Made by a program: the position numbers and the translations under genes | The notes under the pieces: generated by a model | Told to the model about the DNA's origin: nothing | The model's database searches: none | Seen by the model: only the letters and a program-made list of their open reading frames with translations | In this document: positions 8,234-14,543 of the stretch, one piece after another | Layout of the letters: every line of letters starts with the position of its first letter | How positions within the stretch are numbered: position 1 is the first letter of the stretch | Assembly: GCA_009785705.1 (NCBI GenBank) | Contig: WQVS01000020.1 | Location: 1 to 15,777, forward strand | DNA: 15,777 nucleotides | Direction of reading: 5' to 3' | Origin: Coriobacteriia bacterium | GTDB taxonomy: Bacteria; Actinomycetota; Coriobacteriia; WRKU01; WQUG01

Positions 8234-9715
8234 ATGTCAGATAAGAACAAAGCGACCGCCAAAGCTGTTGGTTTAGGTGGGCTTATTGCCCTAGTCGTGG
8301 GTTCTATGGTTGGTACGGGTGTATTTGACCTGCCAAAGAACATGGCACAGGGGGCAGGTGGTCTGGCAATTATCATTGCCTGGATCATTACTGCTGTGGG
8401 TATGGTTGCTCTGGGCTACTCCTTCCTAAACTTGTCAAATCGTAGACCAGATCTCGAGGGTGGTGTTTTTAGCTATGCACGTGAAGGTTTTGGTGAGTAC
8501 TGGGGCTTCAACAATGCTTGGGCATACTGGATTAGTGCGCTCTTAGGTAATGTGGCCTATGCAGTAGGCCTGCTTTCCGCCATTCAGTTCTTCTTGCCAG
8601 ATGGTATCCAGATTTTTGGTGCAGGCGGACCAACAATCCTGGGTATTGCCTTGGCATCTGCTGTTCTCTGGACAGTACACTTCCTTATTGTAAGGGGCGT
8701 ACAGGGCGCAACCCTAGTCAACCTAGTAGTTACTATTGCAAAAGCAGTACCCTTGATTCTCTTTGCAATTGCGGTAGTGATAGCCTTTAACTTCCAGACC
8801 TTCTCCGAGTCTTTTTTAGGAGGCCTGCAAGCAATTTCTTGGGCACATAGTGTGGGGGAGATTCCCTCCATCCTAGAACAGGTGCGCTCTACTATGCTTG
8901 CAACAGTGTGGGCATTCATCGGTATTGAGGGTGCTGTGCTTTTCTCTAGTCGTGCTCGCAACAAGGGGGATGTAGGCCGTGCAACTATTATTGGTCTACT
9001 TGCAGTAATCGTTCTCTACATGGTCTTTACCGTATGTTCTTTGGGTGTTATGGCACAGGCTGACATTGCAGCCATTGAAACTTTCCCAGCGACTGCAGCT
9101 ATCTTGCAGCATATTGTGGGGCAGTGGGGTGCCGTTGTTATTAATGCTGGTGTTATTGTTTCTATCTCAGGGGCCTGGTTGGCGTGGACGCTCTTTGGGG
9201 CAGAGACTCCCTATCTGGCCGCAAAGCAGGGACTCTTCCCTCAGGCATTTGCAAAACTTAACAAAAATGAAACTCCCGTATTTTCACTTCTCATAAGTAA
9301 TCTGATTATCCAGTTCTTCCTAGTCTTGGTATTCTTTGCTTACAACGCTTATGAATTTGGCTATACGATGGCATCAAGTGCGATTCTCTTCCCTTATGCC
9401 TTTAGTGCTTTCTTCCAAGTAAAGTACATGTGGCAGCAGAAGAAAGTTACTCAAGGACGCGTATTGCAGCTAGGTATTGGTGGCGTTGCCAGTATCTATG
9501 CAATTTGGCTGCTCTATGGCGCAGGCCTCGATTATATGGCTTTTACTTGCCTGCTCTTTGTTCCAGCCCTAGCCGTCTTCTTCTATCAGCGATGGAAGAA
9601 GGGAGAACGCCCCTTCATGAAGGCTTACGAGTGGGCTTTTGCTATTGGACTTTCAGTAGCAGGCTTCCTTGGTCTGTACTGGGTAATAATAGGCAGATTG
9701 GCACTGTTTAGTTAG
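8234..9715 (+). CDS. Basic amino acid antiporter (arginine/ornithine type), APC superfamily
   Basis: A 493-residue polytopic transporter with about twelve to thirteen membrane helices. The N-terminal helix carries the APA-family signature 'GLIALVVGSMVGTGVFDLPKNMA', in which the G-S-M-V-G-T-G loop binds the amino acid backbone. 'VWAFIGIEGAVLFSSRARNKGDVGRATI' is the conserved helix-loop of the basic amino acid/polyamine antiporters, and 'SGAWLAWTLFGAETPYLAAKQGLFPQAFAKLN' is also typical of ArcD-type proteins. The likely reaction is exchange of arginine for ornithine, but the substrate is inferred from family and not from binding residues. No arginine deiminase pathway genes are adjacent. I chose ATG 8234 because AAAGGAG (8219-8225) precedes it at proper spacing; the upstream ATG at 8207 lacks a ribosome site. 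No strong terminator follows. Confidence 0.83.
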   Translation: MSDKNKATAKAVGLGGLIALVVGSMVGTGVFDLPKNMAQGAGGLAIIIAWIITAVGMVALGYSFLNLSNRRPDLEGGVFSYAREGFGEYWGFNNAWAYWISALLGNVAYAVGLLSAIQFFLPDGIQIFGAGGPTILGIALASAVLWTVHFLIVRGVQGATLVNLVVTIAKAVPLILFAIAVVIAFNFQTFSESFLGGLQAISWAHSVGEIPSILEQVRSTMLATVWAFIGIEGAVLFSSRARNKGDVGRATIIGLLAVIVLYMVFTVCSLGVMAQADIAAIETFPATAAILQHIVGQWGAVVINAGVIVSISGAWLAWTLFGAETPYLAAKQGLFPQAFAKLNKNETPVFSLLISNLIIQFFLVLVFFAYNAYEFGYTMASSAILFPYAFSAFFQVKYMWQQKKVTQGRVLQLGIGGVASIYAIWLLYGAGLDYMAFTCLLFVPALAVFFYQRWKKGERPFMKAYEWAFAIGLSVAGFLGLYWVIIGRLALFS

Positions 9716-9778
9716 AAGGGACTTGTATTGAGATTTAGCCCTCATGCTTTAGCTGAATTCGCTGCTTTTTGCTGGTAG

Positions 9779-9809
9779 AGAACATTTTGGAAATTTCCTT
9801 ATCTGTTCT
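9779..9809. promoter_or_regulatory. Palindrome upstream of the nrdJ promoter
   Basis: AGAAC (9779-9783) and GTTCT (9805-9809) flank the perfect palindrome GGAAATTTCC (9789-9798), sharing nearly the same centre. It ends two bases before the candidate -35 box of the nrdJ promoter, a usual place for an activator or repressor site. The arms recall SOS-type GAAC...GTTC sites, but the spacing is far too long for a LexA box. Function unknown. Confidence 0.3.
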
Positions 9810-9810
9810 A

Positions 9811-9839
9811 TTGACGGCATATATAGTGTAAGGTAACCT
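9811..9839 (+). promoter_or_regulatory. Probable nrdJ promoter
   Basis: TTGACG (9811-9816) is followed after 17 bases by TAACCT (9834-9839), a near-consensus -35 with a weak -10. An alternative reading uses TATAGT (9822-9827) as -10 with TTATCT (9799-9804) as -35, also at 17-base spacing. Either way a transcript would start near 9834-9846, leaving a leader of about 160 bases before nrdJ, and the promoter overlaps the first NrdR box. Confidence 0.5.
9814..9829. promoter_or_regulatory. NrdR box 1
   Basis: ACGGCATATATAGTGT matches the published NrdR-box consensus acaCwAtATaTwGtgt at 13 of 16 positions, with a perfect right half. NrdR is the ATP/dATP-sensing repressor of ribonucleotide reductase operons. 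The site overlaps the likely promoter of nrdJ, which is where such boxes are found. Confidence 0.65.
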
Positions 9840-9844
9840 ACTTA

Positions 9845-9901
9845 GGCTCTATATCTTGTGGTTGTGCATGATTATGGCACAGAACTGCACTATATAGAGC
9901 C
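9845..9901 (+). repeat. Perfect 10-bp inverted repeat in the nrdJ leader
   Basis: GGCTCTATAT (9845-9854) and ATATAGAGCC (9892-9901) are exact inverted copies 37 bases apart, and the second is followed by TTTTCTCG. A small inner stem GTGC/GCAC is possible in the loop. This may be no more than the symmetry of NrdR boxes 2 and 3, or the RNA may form a terminator-like hairpin in the leader. The sequence alone does not decide. Confidence 0.55.
9846..9861. promoter_or_regulatory. NrdR box 2
   Basis: GCTCTATATCTTGTGG matches the NrdR consensus at 12 of 16 positions. It starts 32 bases after box 1, three helical turns, which is the spacing known for tandem NrdR boxes. It would cover the transcription start. 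Confidence 0.6.
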
Positions 9902-9902
9902 T
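9887..9902. promoter_or_regulatory. NrdR box 3 (candidate)
   Basis: GCACTATATAGAGCCT matches the NrdR consensus at 12 of 16 positions, with a strong left half and a weak right half. It lies 41 bases after box 2, about four helical turns. A third box is unusual, so I hold it with less confidence than the first two. Confidence 0.4.
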
Positions 9903-10003
9903 TTTCTCGTATAGCGGCAATCAATTAGGTTTTAATTATTCGATTTTATACGTTTTAGACACTTTATTAGAGAAGCAAAACACAAAGGTAGGGAAGGGTT
10001 CTC

Positions 10004-12349
10004 ATGGCAAAAGCGGCAGGAAAAAAGGCAGCGAAAACTACGGCAAAAACTACAAAGGCAGTTTCACTAAAATACGATAGAGCAATTGATAAAAGGATTA
10101 AGCCCAATGCGCTTACCGTGCTCGAACGTCGCTATCTGAAAAAGGACGATGATGGCAAGCCTGTAGAAGAAGTAGCTGACATGTTTATTCGTGTTGCTGA
10201 AAATATCGCCAGTGCAGAGAAGGTTTGGGGTGCCAGTGACAAGGAAGTTGCAGATTTGGCACTGGAATATTATGACCTTATGACAAATCTTGAATTTCTG
10301 CCCAACTCTCCAACACTTATGAATGCAGGACGTGAACTGCAGCAGCTATCAGCTTGCTTCGTGCTTCCCGTAGGCGATTCGATGGAAGAAATCTTTGAAT
10401 CAGTTCGCAATACGGCACTAATTCATAAGTCAGGTGGCGGCACAGGATTTTCCTTCTCGCGCCTACGTCCCAGTGGTGATAATGTGCGCACAACACAGGG
10501 CGTATCATCGGGGCCAATCTCCTTCATGAAGGTCTTCAATCAAGCAACAGAGGCCGTGAAGCAAGGCGGCACACGACGCGGCGCAAATATGGGTGTGTTG
10601 CGCGTTGACCACCCCAATATTATGGAATTCATTACCTGTAAGCGTGAGGGCAGCGAATTCGATAACTTCAACATCAGTGTTGCGCTAACAGAAGACTTTA
10701 TGGAAGCTGTACGCGCGGGCAAGAACTACACGCTGCGTAATCCGCGCAGTGGTGAACCAGCAGGCGAACTCGATGCTGCAGAAGTCTATTCAACAATCGT
10801 TGACCTAGCCTGGGCAACAGGAGACCCTGGCATCATTTTTATTGATCGAATCAATCGTGCGAATCCAACCCCAGACCTTGGTGATTTCGAAGCAACTAAC
10901 CCCTGTGGCGAACAGCCACTTCTGCCTTATGAAGCCTGCAATCTAGGATCCATCAACCTGTCGAACATGGTTAGTCCCATTGCGGCGGAAGGCAAAGAGG
11001 GTGTAGAGCTTGATTGGGACAAATTAAGAGAGACTGTCCACAAATCCATCCGCTTCCTTGATGATGTTATCGAAGTTAATAAATATCCACTGCCAGAGAT
11101 TGATGAGTTAGCACGTGGCAATCGTAAAGTAGGACTAGGGGTTATGGGCTGGGCAGACTTGCTCATCATGCTAGGCATTTCCTATGACAGTGAAGATGCC
11201 GTAAACTTAGCCGACCTTGTCATGGGCTTCATTAATGATGAGGCAAAGGTTGCATCTCGCGAACTGGCAAAAACACGTGGAGCTTTTCCAAACTATAAGG
11301 GCAGCACTTACGACACACCAGGCGCTGAACCTATTCGCAATGCAACAGTGACCACTATTGCACCTACAGGAACTCTATCAATTATCGCTAGCTGTTCGTC
11401 AGGTGTAGAACCGCTATTTGCGATTTCATATGTCCGTAACGTCATGGACGATGACAAGCTGGTAGAAGTTAACCCACTGTTTGAAAAGATTGCTCATGAC
11501 CGTGGTTTTTACAGCGCTGAACTTATGGAAAAGATTGCAGAGCATGGGGGTTGTGCTGACCTGGAAGAAGTTCCAGAAGACTTGCGCAAAGCTTTCGTTA
11601 CAGCACATGACATTAGTCCAGAGTGGCACATTCGTATGCAGGCAGCCTTCCAGGATCACGTTGATAATGCTGTGTCAAAAACAGTGAACTTCGCCAACTA
11701 TGCAACTGCAGAAGATGTGCGTCTAGTGTACGACCTGGCTTATAAGCTAGGAGTCAAGGGTGTCACGATTTATCGCGATGGCTCAAAGGATGCACAGGTA
11801 CTAACAACAGGAGCAACAGCAAAAACTGCTAGCGCTACTGCGGCAGATACCCCACACTTTGGTGAAATTGAACCGCGCCCACGTCCCGATGTGACCATGG
11901 GTCGCACTGAAAAGGTTGTGACAGGCTGCGGTAATCTTTATGTAACTGTGAACTGGGATGAGAGAGGCATTTGCGAAGTCTTTACCCAGATGGGCAAGAG
12001 CGGTGGCTGTGCTGCCTCGCAAATGGAAGCACTCTCTCGTATGATTTCAGCAAGCCTTCGTGCTGGCATGGATCCAGCAGCACTAGTAGTGCAGTTGCGC
12101 GGTATTCGCTGTCCCTCGCCACAGTGGGTGCAGGGTGGAGGCATGGTACTGTCCTGTGCTGATGCAATTGGTATAGCAATGGAACATGCCATAGAATTTG
12201 CAGCAACAGGCAAGGTATCAAATGGCGTAAGCCGTCACATTGATGCACTAGACAATAAGGCAGGAGCCTGTCCAGAGTGCGGCAGTTCGTTAGAGCATGA
12301 GTCGGGGTGTCATGTTTGTAGGGCTTGTGGGTATTCAAAATGCGCCTAA
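10004..12349 (+). CDS. nrdJ: Adenosylcobalamin-dependent (class II) ribonucleotide reductase
   Basis: Reduces ribonucleotides to deoxyribonucleotides with a B12-generated thiyl radical; oxygen is neither needed nor harmful. The catalytic set is complete: redox pair C118 (LSACF) and C312 (EACNLG), thiyl cysteine C301 with N299 and E303 in N-P-C-G-E-Q-P-L, and the phosphate-binding loop 'TTIAPTGTLSIIASCSSGVEP'. These spacings match the NrdJ family. The 781-residue protein ends with a Cys-rich tail (CPECGSS...CHVCRACGYSKC) that in this family relays electrons from thioredoxin and may bind zinc. The N-terminal 20 residues are a Lys/Ala/Thr-rich low-complexity stretch. The start is ATG 10004 behind a GGGAAGGG purine run. 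The gene stands alone, with no nrdR beside it, and its upstream region carries NrdR boxes. No cobalamin riboswitch was recognised. Confidence 0.96.
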   Translation: MAKAAGKKAAKTTAKTTKAVSLKYDRAIDKRIKPNALTVLERRYLKKDDDGKPVEEVADMFIRVAENIASAEKVWGASDKEVADLALEYYDLMTNLEFLPNSPTLMNAGRELQQLSACFVLPVGDSMEEIFESVRNTALIHKSGGGTGFSFSRLRPSGDNVRTTQGVSSGPISFMKVFNQATEAVKQGGTRRGANMGVLRVDHPNIMEFITCKREGSEFDNFNISVALTEDFMEAVRAGKNYTLRNPRSGEPAGELDAAEVYSTIVDLAWATGDPGIIFIDRINRANPTPDLGDFEATNPCGEQPLLPYEACNLGSINLSNMVSPIAAEGKEGVELDWDKLRETVHKSIRFLDDVIEVNKYPLPEIDELARGNRKVGLGVMGWADLLIMLGISYDSEDAVNLADLVMGFINDEAKVASRELAKTRGAFPNYKGSTYDTPGAEPIRNATVTTIAPTGTLSIIASCSSGVEPLFAISYVRNVMDDDKLVEVNPLFEKIAHDRGFYSAELMEKIAEHGGCADLEEVPEDLRKAFVTAHDISPEWHIRMQAAFQDHVDNAVSKTVNFANYATAEDVRLVYDLAYKLGVKGVTIYRDGSKDAQVLTTGATAKTASATAADTPHFGEIEPRPRPDVTMGRTEKVVTGCGNLYVTVNWDERGICEVFTQMGKSGGCAASQMEALSRMISASLRAGMDPAALVVQLRGIRCPSPQWVQGGGMVLSCADAIGIAMEHAIEFAATGKVSNGVSRHIDALDNKAGACPECGSSLEHESGCHVCRACGYSKCA

Positions 12350-12355
12350 AGCGCA

Positions 12356-12480
12356 CTAGTGCACACCTAATGCGCAATCTCGGCACCAAAAGGCAAAAGG
12401 GAAATGCTCACGTAGCTTGAGTACGCTGCGCTTCCCCCTGTGCCTTTTGGTACCAATCTTGCACATCAGGAGCACACTAG
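12356..12480 (+). repeat. Long palindromic intergenic element, copy A
   Basis: A 125-base imperfect palindrome that begins and ends with CTAG. The ends CTAGTGCACACCTAAT and ATCAGGAGCACACTAG are inverted copies at 12 of 16 positions. An 11-base perfect stem (ACCAAAAGGCA 12385-12395 with TGCCTTTTGGT 12441-12451) lies further in. The apex (12405-12433) holds the core CACGTAGCTTGAGTA, itself a stem CGTAGC/GCTGCG with one wobble. It starts seven bases after the nrdJ stop and could end that transcript, but the shared ends and core with copies B and C show it belongs to a repeat family. It encodes no protein. Confidence 0.75.
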
Positions 12481-12591
12481 GTGTCCGGATTCGGCGTTGT
12501 TTAGATTTTTGAAAATGGACACGTAGCTTAGTACACTTACCATTTCCAAAAAATCAGGGCTCCTTGATTCTGAGCATCTGGAGCACGCTAG
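12477..12591 (+). repeat. Long palindromic intergenic element, copy B
   Basis: Directly abuts copy A and shares its CTAG. It runs from CTAGGTGTCCGGAT to ATCTGGAGCACGCTAG, so the ends are inverted copies apart from a two-base gap. The inner stem GATTTTTGAAAATGG (12504-12518) pairs with CCATTTCCAAAAAATC (12540-12555) almost fully. The apex carries CACGTAGCTTAGTAC (from 12520), the same core as copy A minus one base, in the same orientation. The stem bodies of A and B are unrelated in sequence, so pairing appears to be conserved more than bases. Confidence 0.7.
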
Positions 12592-12633
12592 ATTTATCTT
12601 TGGCTCATTTATTTTCAGAGGAGACTCATTGTT

Positions 12634-13275
12634 ATGACGATAGACATTAATGCTGATATTGGTGCTGGCTTTGAGGGGGAGAATAGCTCTCATGATGAGC
12701 GAGTTATTAAGCGCATAACCAGTGCCAATATTGCCTGTGGCTTTCATGGTGGTGACCCTGCCGTGATGCAGCGTAGTGTTGACTTTGCACTGAAGTATGA
12801 TGTTGCCATCGGTGCTCACATAGGATTGCCAGATTTAATGGGTCTAACGGCAAGCCCGCGTAAAGTTTCAGCAAAAAAGACTTATGCGCAAGTACTGTAT
12901 CAACTGGGCGCACTAAGTGCTTTTGCCGTGGCAAAGGAAAGACGCATCCAGCACATAAAATTACATGGAGTCCTCTATGATGCCAGCATCACTGATAAAG
13001 ACTTAGCCCAAGCAGTGTGTGATGCAGTAATGCGCTTCGACAAGGACATTATCTTGCTGGGACCAGCAGAGAGTGAGCTGCTAAGCATAGGAAAGGCTGC
13101 CGGGTTAACTACAGCTACAGAAGCTACCATAGATTCAATCGAGGACTTTAGCTGTGATACCGACTCAATAAGCGTAGAAGCCAGTAAGCCTTATGCAGTA
13201 CAGCTGTTAGACGAGCTTAAAAGAACCCTTCATAAAGAGAATATCAAGCTCTCCTCACTTAACTCAGCAGTGTAA
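12634..13275 (+). CDS. Diverged, internally shortened LamB/YcsF (PxpA-like) protein
   Basis: The family includes PxpA, which with PxpB and PxpC hydrolyses 5-oxoproline to glutamate using ATP. Recognisable are 'IDINADIGAGF' (family NxDxGE), 'SANIACGFHGGDPAVMQ', 'GAHIGLPDLMG', 'YQLGALSAFAVA', 'HIKLHGVLYD' and 'LLGPAESELLSIGKAAGLTT'. Several conserved points differ: the GE of the first motif is GA, KPHG is KLHG and GAHP is GAHI. After residue about 160 the usual stretch with ADRxY, G-x-L-V-x-R and the later VCxHGD motif is missing, so the protein is 213 rather than about 245-250 residues. It is therefore either a repurposed paralogue or a decaying gene, although the frame is intact. No pxpB or pxpC is near. 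The start ATG 12634 follows AGAGGAGA. It is bracketed by palindromic elements on both sides. Confidence 0.75.
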   Translation: MTIDINADIGAGFEGENSSHDERVIKRITSANIACGFHGGDPAVMQRSVDFALKYDVAIGAHIGLPDLMGLTASPRKVSAKKTYAQVLYQLGALSAFAVAKERRIQHIKLHGVLYDASITDKDLAQAVCDAVMRFDKDIILLGPAESELLSIGKAAGLTTATEATIDSIEDFSCDTDSISVEASKPYAVQLLDELKRTLHKENIKLSSLNSAV

Positions 13276-13398
13276 CTAGTGCTCCTGATACCCAAGATTT
13301 GTGCTGATTTATAAACAATTAAAGCGCAGCTTACTTCAAGCTACGTGAGCATTTCATTTTTGTGAATCAGTGCGGAGATTGGGAATCAGGTGTGCTAG
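13276..13398 (-). repeat. Long palindromic intergenic element, copy C (inverted)
   Basis: A 123-base palindrome starting with CTAG on the base right after the PxpA-like stop codon and ending with CTAG nine bases before the end of the cation transporter gene. The two arms, CTAGTGCTCCTGAT... and (reverse complement of the right end) CTAGCACACCTGAT..., remain alignable for about 40 bases, including CCCAA and CTGATT blocks. On the - strand the apex (13322-13351) reads CACGTAGCTTGAAGTAAGCT, the core of copy A with small changes, in a stem CGTAGCTT/AAGCTGCG. It lies between convergent genes and could serve as a two-way terminator. Confidence 0.75.
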
Positions 13399-13407
13399 AA
13401 GGATTGC

Positions 13408-14415
13408 CTATGGCTTTCCTGCGCTCCGCTCGGAATCATTTACAGGTGATGCTTCACTCGCTCCGCTTGGATTAACGTGAACCATACAGTCTTTAACTTC
13501 TGGAATCCGCTCCTCCACATCAAAATGTATGCGCTCTGCAATGCTGTGAGCTTCGTCTAGAGTAAAGTTGCCTGGCAATCTAATTTCTATGTCTACGTAG
13601 ATGCGATCACCAAAAACACGCGACATTACTTTGTCAATGCGAATAATCTCCTTATTTTCAAGGATTATTTCGCAGATTTTATCGTCTACTTCAGGTCCTG
13701 CGCTCTGATCGGTGACTTGGCTTATGGCCTTAGCGATAATGCCAATACCTGTGCGTAAGATAAGTGCTGCGATTACAAGGCTTGCGATGGGATCCATGAT
13801 AGGTACACCCATTTGCGCTGTAGCAATACCAATAAAAACACCCGATGTAGCAAGCGCATCAGAACCATGGTCTGCCGCGGCTGCTGCCAAAATATCACTA
13901 CGATACTTTTTTGCTCGCGCCTTGGTAAAGAGGTACATGAAAATCTTAAAGGCAACAGCTCCAGCTGCAACCCACAATACTGCTGGGTCAGGCGCCTCTA
14001 TTCCGTAGGTGGCTCCCTGCCACACTTTTTGCAGGCCATCAAAACCAATGAAGAGTCCTGTTAAGGTAACCACAGCACCAATAAACATAGAAACAAGGCT
14101 TTCAAAGCGCTCATAGCCATAAGGATGTTTTTCATCAGCTTCACGCCCTGCTAGGCGGACGCCAACCAAAACGATAGCACCGTACAGTACATCGCTTGCA
14201 CTATTAGCAGCATCAGAGATCAGCGCTGCTGACCCTGCAAAAATACCCGCTGCACCCTTAATTAAAGCTAGGGCAATATTAGACGCAAGGGTAAAGATGG
14301 TGATGCGCATAACACCGCGACGGGCAATCTTGCGATCAATCGTTGCTGTTTGTCCAATATCGCTTTTGCTTTTGGGAGGATTATTTTCTGTCGTGCTTTG
14401 TTCTTGTTTTTTCAT
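13408..14415 (-). CDS. Cation diffusion facilitator transporter (probably Mn2+ type)
   Basis: An antiporter that exports divalent metal against protons and works as a dimer. The 335-residue product has six membrane helices followed by the cytoplasmic metal-sensing domain (about residues 215-315: 'IYVDIEIRLPGNFTLDEAHSIAERI', ending 'DCMVHVNP'). The helix-2 site reads N-S-A-S-D in 'SDAANSASDVL' and the helix-5 site reads D-H-G-S-D in 'AAADHGSDALATSG'. An N/D plus D/D set, without His at the first positions, resembles manganese exporters of the MntE type, while zinc exporters use HxxxD. 'HPYGYERFESL' follows helix 2 as usual. The first 30 residues are hydrophilic and variable. The ribosome site is weak. 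It lies 128 bases downstream of the histidine kinase on the same strand. Substrate assignment is inference. Confidence 0.88.
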   Translation of the reverse strand: MKKQEQSTTENNPPKSKSDIGQTATIDRKIARRGVMRITIFTLASNIALALIKGAAGIFAGSAALISDAANSASDVLYGAIVLVGVRLAGREADEKHPYGYERFESLVSMFIGAVVTLTGLFIGFDGLQKVWQGATYGIEAPDPAVLWVAAGAVAFKIFMYLFTKARAKKYRSDILAAAAADHGSDALATSGVFIGIATAQMGVPIMDPIASLVIAALILRTGIGIIAKAISQVTDQSAGPEVDDKICEIILENKEIIRIDKVMSRVFGDRIYVDIEIRLPGNFTLDEAHSIAERIHFDVEERIPEVKDCMVHVNPSGASEASPVNDSERSAGKP

Positions 14416-14427
14416 GATTGCTTGATA

Positions 14428-14443
14428 CTATCATGCAAGATAG
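14428..14443. promoter_or_regulatory. Small inverted repeat before the cation transporter
   Basis: CTATC (14428-14432) and GATAG (14439-14443) are inverted copies six bases apart, about 13 bases upstream of the transporter ATG. They overlap a weak -10-like TAGTAT on the - strand with GTGACT as a poor -35. This could be an operator for a metal-responsive regulator, but the arms are short and chance is possible. Confidence 0.2.
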
Positions 14444-14543
14444 CTGTTAGTCACTGCTAAACAAATATCTAGTTTCAGAAAGTTTCCCATGCGCTTTCAG
14501 TTAGGTGTGTTTGTGTAAAGTTAGGCGAGAAGTACAAGCATGA

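Noticed and set aside
9834..10003. Cobalamin riboswitch before nrdJ
   Set aside because: I looked for the B12-box pattern (GCCACTG-like) in the leader and found none; the leader is also short for a full cobalamin riboswitch.
12356..13398. CRISPR array or integron attC sites
   Set aside because: There are only three units, of unlike spacing and opposite orientations, with no uniform repeat and spacer pattern. The attC core sites (RYYYAAC/GTTRRRY) and an integrase are not seen.
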